The notes under the pieces: generated by a model
The model's database searches: none
The model's input: only the letters and a program-made list of their open reading frames with translations
Told to the model about the DNA's origin: nothing
NCBI RefSeq assembly: GCF_002000365.1
Contig: NZ_MVBK01000057.1
Coordinates: 18,974 to 82,973, forward strand
Direction of reading: 5' to 3'
From: Thioalkalivibrio denitrificans
Lineage (GTDB): Bacteria; Pseudomonadota; Gammaproteobacteria; Ectothiorhodospirales; Ectothiorhodospiraceae
DNA length: 64,000 nucleotides
Translations under genes and position numbers: made by a program
In this document: one piece after another, positions 59,759 through 64,000 of the stretch
Layout: each line of letters begins with the position of its first letter
Position numbering within the stretch: the stretch's first letter is position 1

Positions 59759-62250
59759 AGGCAGGGGCCGTTCGTTTTTCCCTGCGTTCGCTGATGCGGG
59801 AGTGGCGCGCCGGGGAATTGCAGGTGCTGGCCCTGGCCGTGGTTATTGCCGTGGCGGCGGTGACGTCGGTGGGCTTTTTTGCCGACAAGGTGCAGCGGGC
59901 CATGCTGCTGCAGGCCAGCGAACTGCTGGGCGCGGACCTGGTGGTGGTCTCTCCCGAACCCATCGAACCGGCCCTGCGGGAAGGAGCGCAGGCACACGGT
60001 CTTGAAACGGCGCGCTTCGTCACCTTCCCGAGCGTGGTGTTGTTCGGGGATGCGGCACAGCTCGCGGAACTCAAGGCGGTGGATGGCGGTTATCCCCTGC
60101 GCGGCCGGCTGCGTACCTCGGAGCAGCCCTTCGGGTCCGAGGAGGAGATGGAGCAGGGCCCCGCCCCCGGCGAGGTGTGGGTGGAGGCACGGCTGTTCCA
60201 GCAGATGGAGTTTGAACCGGGGGATCTCCTGCAGGTCGGCGAGACGGAACTTCGGGTGGCCCGTGTACTGACCTATGAACCCGACCGGGGCGGCGCCCTG
60301 TTCCTGCTGGCCCCGCGCGTGATGTTCAACGTCGAGGACGTGCCGGCCACGGGCCTGGTCACCCCGGCAAGCCGCGTGGACCACCGGTTGCTGGTGGCCG
60401 GCGACGAACCGGCGGTGAACGCCTATCGGGCCTGGGCCGCGGAGCGCCTCGAACCCAACCAGCGCCTGGAAGGGATCCGTGACGCCCGCCCGGAGCTGCG
60501 CATGGCCATCGAGCGAGGCGAGCAGTTCCTGGGGCTTGCGGCACTGGTGGCGGTGTTGCTGGCTGGCGGTGCCATCGGGGTGGCGGCGCGCTACTACAGC
60601 GAACGTCAGGCCGATGCCGGCGCCGTCATGCGCTGTCTGGGCGCCAGCCGGGCCTTCGTGGTCCGGGTGTTTGCGCTGCGGCTGTTGTGGATTGCGATCC
60701 TCTCCAGCTTGGCCGGCGTACTCGCGGGTTTCGCCGCCCAGACGGTGCTGACGCGTCTGCTGGGTGTGTGGTTTCCGGGCGGGTTGCCCGCGGCCTCCGC
60801 GTGGCCCGTGTTCTCGGGCCTGGCCATCGGTCTGATCACGGTGGTCGGCTTTGCCCTGCCCTCCATGCTGCGCGTCGGGCGCGTTCCACCCCTTCGGGTG
60901 CTGCGCCGTGAACTGGGCGCCCCACCGCCGTCCGTGTGGCTGGTGCTCGGTCTTGCGTTCCTCACCCTGGCGGTGCTGCTCATGTGGCAGATCGGGGACC
61001 TGCGCCTGGTGGGGCGTGTCCTGGGCGGTGCGCTGATCACGGGCCTGGTGCTCTGGGGCGCGGCCTGGGGTCTGATCCTGCTGCTCAGACCGCTTCGCAC
61101 CCGGGGCGGCGTGGCGCTGCGTTTCGGCCTGGCCAACCTGGCCCGCCGCGGCAGCCTCAGCGCGGTGCAGCTTTCCGCGTTCGGTCTCGGAATCATGGCG
61201 CTGCTGCTGCTGGCCCTGGTGCGGGTGGACATGCTCGCCGCGTGGGAGCAGAACTTCTCCGATGACGCACCGAACCAGTTCATGATCAACGTGCAGCCGG
61301 ATCAGGTGGAACCCCTGCAGGCGCTGTTCGAGTCCCGCGGGCTGGCAAAGCCGGTCTACCATCCCATGGTGCGCGGCCGGCTCATCGCCATCAATGAACG
61401 GGCCGTGAATCCGGAGGACTACGACAACCCCCGCGCCGAGCGGCTGGCCGCCCGGGAGTTCAATCTCTCCTTCAGGGATGCGCCCCAGCCGGGCAACCAC
61501 GTCGTCGAGGGCCGCTGGTGGCGGGCGGGGGACGATCCCCGGCAATGGTCGGTGGAGGATGGGCTGGCTACGACATTGGGCATCGAGCTGGGTGACACAC
61601 TCAGCTTCCGCGTTGCCGGGGAGACGGTGGAGGGTACCGTCACCAACCTGCGCAAGGTGCAGTGGGATTCGTTCAATGTGAATTTCTTCGTGGTGGCGCC
61701 ACCGGAGCTGCTGACCGAAATGCCCGCCACGTACATCACCAGTTTCCGGCTGGACGACGACGGTGACGGGCTCCTTGCGGCCGCAGTGCGTCAGTTTCCC
61801 AATGTCACGGTGCTGGACGTGCGCGTGCTGATGGAGCGGGTGCGCGCCATCACCGACAGGGCCTCCCTGGCTGTGGAGTATGTGTTCCTGTTTACGTTGC
61901 TCGCCGGCGTGGTGATGCTGTTCGCGGCCATCCAGGCCACGCGGGATGTGCGCCAGCAGGAGACGGCGCTGTTGCGCACCCTGGGGGCCGGCCGCCGTCA
62001 CGTGCTGGCCGGGCTGCTTGCCGAGTTCATGGTCATGGGCCTGCTGGCCGGGGTGCTGGCCGCAGCCGGGGCCACGCTCATAGGCTACGTGCTCGCCCAG
62101 CAGATCTTCGACCTGCCTTTCGCGGTCAATCCGTGGTTGTGGATCGTCGGCGTCGGTGGCGGTGCGGCCGGCGTCGGCCTGGCCGGCTGGCTCGGGGCAA
62201 GAGGCGTGCTGCGTCAACCGCCGCTGCTCACCCTGCGCAAGGGCGTGTGA
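59755..62250 (+). CDS. ybbP: ABC transporter permease, YbbP-like (FtsX family)
   Basis: An 831-residue permease with ten predicted membrane helices. An N-terminal helix is followed by a large periplasmic domain, an FtsX-type core (LAALVAVLLAGGAIGVAARYYSERQADAGAVMRCLG), a second periplasmic domain, and a second FtsX core (LLAGVVMLFAAIQATRDVRQQETALLRTLGAG). This is YbbP of the YbbAP system next to tesA. A long antisense frame is an artefact. Confidence 0.93.
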   Translation: MKAGAVRFSLRSLMREWRAGELQVLALAVVIAVAAVTSVGFFADKVQRAMLLQASELLGADLVVVSPEPIEPALREGAQAHGLETARFVTFPSVVLFGDAAQLAELKAVDGGYPLRGRLRTSEQPFGSEEEMEQGPAPGEVWVEARLFQQMEFEPGDLLQVGETELRVARVLTYEPDRGGALFLLAPRVMFNVEDVPATGLVTPASRVDHRLLVAGDEPAVNAYRAWAAERLEPNQRLEGIRDARPELRMAIERGEQFLGLAALVAVLLAGGAIGVAARYYSERQADAGAVMRCLGASRAFVVRVFALRLLWIAILSSLAGVLAGFAAQTVLTRLLGVWFPGGLPAASAWPVFSGLAIGLITVVGFALPSMLRVGRVPPLRVLRRELGAPPPSVWLVLGLAFLTLAVLLMWQIGDLRLVGRVLGGALITGLVLWGAAWGLILLLRPLRTRGGVALRFGLANLARRGSLSAVQLSAFGLGIMALLLLALVRVDMLAAWEQNFSDDAPNQFMINVQPDQVEPLQALFESRGLAKPVYHPMVRGRLIAINERAVNPEDYDNPRAERLAAREFNLSFRDAPQPGNHVVEGRWWRAGDDPRQWSVEDGLATTLGIELGDTLSFRVAGETVEGTVTNLRKVQWDSFNVNFFVVAPPELLTEMPATYITSFRLDDDGDGLLAAAVRQFPNVTVLDVRVLMERVRAITDRASLAVEYVFLFTLLAGVVMLFAAIQATRDVRQQETALLRTLGAGRRHVLAGLLAEFMVMGLLAGVLAAAGATLIGYVLAQQIFDLPFAVNPWLWIVGVGGGAAGVGLAGWLGARGVLRQPPLLTLRKGV

Positions 62251-62255
62251 GCAGA

Positions 62256-62358
62256 AGGATGAAGGTGGAAGGATGAAGGATGAATCAAAGGCCGCGGGGT
62301 GGCGCAGCCGCCCTTTGTCTTTGGATTTCCCCTTGTATCTTGGCTCTTGTATCTTGGC
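62256..62358. repeat. Mixed heptamer arrays between ybbP and relA
   Basis: The left array is AGGATGA, AGGTGGA, AGGATGA x2 (62256-62283). The right array is CCTTGTA, TCTTGGC, TCTTGTA, TCTTGGC (62331-62358). The two are not inverse copies of one another but keep the 7-base period. The right array ends 9 bases before the relA start, and no ribosome site is seen. Confidence 0.8.
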
Positions 62359-62367
62359 TCTGTTTTT

Positions 62368-64000
62368 ATGAAACACTCCCACTACCACAAGAAGCATGTC
62401 TCCGGTGCCCCGCTGCACGAACTCGAGGCGCGCTTCGGTCCGGCCCAGGGGGACGCGTCGGACGCGGCGTTGTCCGAGGCGCTCAAGCTGGCCACGGCCT
62501 ACCGTGGCGACGATCTGCGGCGCCCCGTTGCGCTGGACGTGGCCGAGACGCTGCGGCTGCTGGGCGTGGACCGGGAGACCCTGGTGGCCACCCTGTTGCT
62601 GGACGCCTACATGCACGGGCGCCTTTCCGAGGCGGGGATGCGCGAGCGTTTCGGGGCCTCGGTGGCGGGTCTGGTGCGCAGTGTGCACTGGATGCTCACC
62701 TTCAAGGAGGAAACCCCCGGCGCGGCGGCAGGCCCGGAGCAGGCCGAGCGCCTGCGCCGGCTGCTGCTGGCCGTCGTGGAAGACGTCCGCGCCGTGCTCA
62801 TCAAGCTCGCCTACCGGGTGCAGCGCCTGCGCCTGATGGCGCGCGAGCCCGACGAGGAAGCGAAAGCCTATGCACGGGAGACGCTGGAGGTGTTTGCACC
62901 GCTGGCGCATCGTCTGGGTATCGGTCAGTTGAAATGGGAGATGGAGGATCTTTCCTTCCGCATTCTCGAACCCGACGAATACCGCCGGGTTGCGAAACTG
63001 CTGGAGGAAAGCCGCACCGAACGCGAGTCCTATATCCTCGACTTCACCGGGCGCCTGGAATCCGCGCTGTCGGCCGAAGGAATCGACGCAAAAGTCCTGG
63101 GGCGGCCGAAGCACATCCACAGCATTTGGCGCAAGATGCAGCGCAAACAGCTGGATTTCGAGGAGCTGTATGACCTTCGTGCCGTGCGCGTGATCGTGGA
63201 CCGCATCTCCACCTGCTACACGGTGCTGGGGGTGGTACACGGTCTCTGGCCGCACATTCCCCAGGAGTTCGACGACTACATCGCCAATCCCAAGGACAAC
63301 GGCTACCAGTCCCTGCATACGGCCGTGATCGGGCCGAAGGCCAAGGTGGTGGAGGTGCAGATCCGCACCCAGGAGATGGACGATTTCGCCGAGCTGGGTG
63401 TCGCGGCCCACTGGCGCTACAAGGAAGGCGGACGTGAGGACCTGGCCATGGCGCGTGCGATCGGATCGCTGCGCCGGTTGCTGGATAACCGCGAGGACGA
63501 CGAAGTGCTGATGGACAGTTTCCGCTCGGAGCTGTTCCAGGACCGTGTCTTCGTGCTGACGCCCCGGGGTGATGTGGTGGATCTGCCCAAGGGCTCCACC
63601 CCCCTGGATTTCGCCTATGCCATCCACACCGAGGTGGGCCACCGCTGCCGGGGCGCCAAGGTGGACGGGCGCATTGTGCCGCTGACCTACACGCTTCGCT
63701 CGGGCCAGCGGATCGAGGTGCTCACCACCCGCCAGGGCGGACCAAGCCGGGACTGGATCAACCCCAGCATGGGCTACCTGCGCACCTCGCGTGCCCGCGC
63801 CAAGGCCCGTTCCTGGTTCAAGCTCCAGGATCATGACCGCAATCTTGCGGAGGGGCGCGGCATCGTGGAGCGGGAATGTCAGCGCATGGGTGTGAGCCAG
63901 CCGGATCTCGATGCGCTGGCGCGGCGGTTTCATCACTCCAACCGGGAGGATTTCCTGGTGGCCGTCGGCAGCGGTGACATCAGTCCGGCCCAGTTGGCTG
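62368..64000 (+). CDS. relA: GTP pyrophosphokinase RelA (cut by window end)
   Basis: Makes (p)ppGpp in response to amino-acid starvation. The window holds 544 residues of roughly 740. The hydrolase domain is degenerate (VLIKLAYRVQRLRLM where active enzymes have KLADRLHN), as in RelA. The synthetase domain has YDLRAVRVIV and the acidic EFDDYIANPKDNGYQSLHTAV typical of RelA, not SpoT. The TGS domain is DRVFVLTPRGDVVDLPKGST. ATG at 62368 gives MKHSHYHKKHVSGAPL. Confidence 0.93.
   Translation, partial: MKHSHYHKKHVSGAPLHELEARFGPAQGDASDAALSEALKLATAYRGDDLRRPVALDVAETLRLLGVDRETLVATLLLDAYMHGRLSEAGMRERFGASVAGLVRSVHWMLTFKEETPGAAAGPEQAERLRRLLLAVVEDVRAVLIKLAYRVQRLRLMAREPDEEAKAYARETLEVFAPLAHRLGIGQLKWEMEDLSFRILEPDEYRRVAKLLEESRTERESYILDFTGRLESALSAEGIDAKVLGRPKHIHSIWRKMQRKQLDFEELYDLRAVRVIVDRISTCYTVLGVVHGLWPHIPQEFDDYIANPKDNGYQSLHTAVIGPKAKVVEVQIRTQEMDDFAELGVAAHWRYKEGGREDLAMARAIGSLRRLLDNREDDEVLMDSFRSELFQDRVFVLTPRGDVVDLPKGSTPLDFAYAIHTEVGHRCRGAKVDGRIVPLTYTLRSGQRIEVLTTRQGGPSRDWINPSMGYLRTSRARAKARSWFKLQDHDRNLAEGRGIVERECQRMGVSQPDLDALARRFHHSNREDFLVAVGSGDISPAQLA

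Noticed and set aside
59623-63936. 1437-residue open frame on the minus strand
   Set aside because: It lies antisense to ybbA, ybbP and relA, which all have full family motifs. The frame is open because of high GC third positions and its product is low-complexity His/Gln/Arg.

Overview
The window is about 64 kb of GC-rich chromosome from a gammaproteobacterium. Housekeeping order is classically gammaproteobacterial: pepA-holC-valS divergent from lptFG, xerD-dsbC, parE/parC, and tesA divergent from a ybbA-ybbP pair followed by relA. The accessory genes (an arx arsenite-oxidation locus, sulfonate catabolism, DUF2173 proteins) suggest a Chromatiales/Ectothiorhodospiraceae-like bacterium of sulfur- and arsenic-rich, perhaps alkaline, water. 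The taxonomic placement is inference from gene content, not a database match.

Layout. 0-8.4 kb: valS, holC and pepA (minus strand), lptF/lptG (plus strand), and an RDD membrane protein. 8.6-10.2 kb: three tandem DUF2173 genes and a PilZ protein. 10.4-23 kb: a plus-strand block that reads as a sulfoacetate degradation unit. It has acetate kinase, an IclR regulator, Xsc, a three-part TctABC importer, an acylating aldehyde dehydrogenase (SauS-like) and an acyl-CoA ligase (SauT-like), then a universal stress protein and an alpha/beta hydrolase. 23.5-25.5 kb: molybdenum-cofactor genes moeA-mobB. 25.5-29.2 kb: a periplasmic histidine phosphatase and an arsR-arsC-acr3-usp arsenic resistance operon. 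29.4-31.3 kb: a periplasmic rhodanese, an FKBP isomerase and a zinc-ribbon protein. 31.2-41.8 kb: arxB'ABCD divergent from arxXSR, with mobA just after. 42.6-64 kb: NfeD/slipin, xerD, dsbC, a CnoX-like thioredoxin, an AddA-type helicase-nuclease, parE, a HAD protein, parC, htpX, tesA, an ABC exporter pair and the start of relA.

How the genes work together. Sulfoacetate would enter through TctABC, be activated to sulfoacetyl-CoA, reduced to sulfoacetaldehyde and split by Xsc into sulfite and acetyl phosphate. AckA could turn acetyl phosphate into acetate and ATP. Arsenite would be a respiratory electron donor in the periplasm through ArxA (Mo, 4Fe-4S), ArxB and the membrane anchor ArxC, with ArxD as chaperone. 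ArxX/ArxS/ArxR would sense the donor and drive a sigma54 promoter, which I can see together with two matching 16-bp palindromes. Cytoplasmic arsenic is handled by ArsC and Acr3. Three Mo-cofactor genes bracket the arsenic genes.

The most unusual feature is in the spaces between genes. About ten gaps hold tandem 7-base units, several folding back on inverted copies to form long hairpins. Four more hold hairpins of 8-10-base units, and four hold REP-like palindromes. The 7-base unit differs from site to site but the period is constant. In the best case both 32-nt arms are identical, including a variant unit. Some of these elements supply the ends of reading frames or replace the leader of essential genes.
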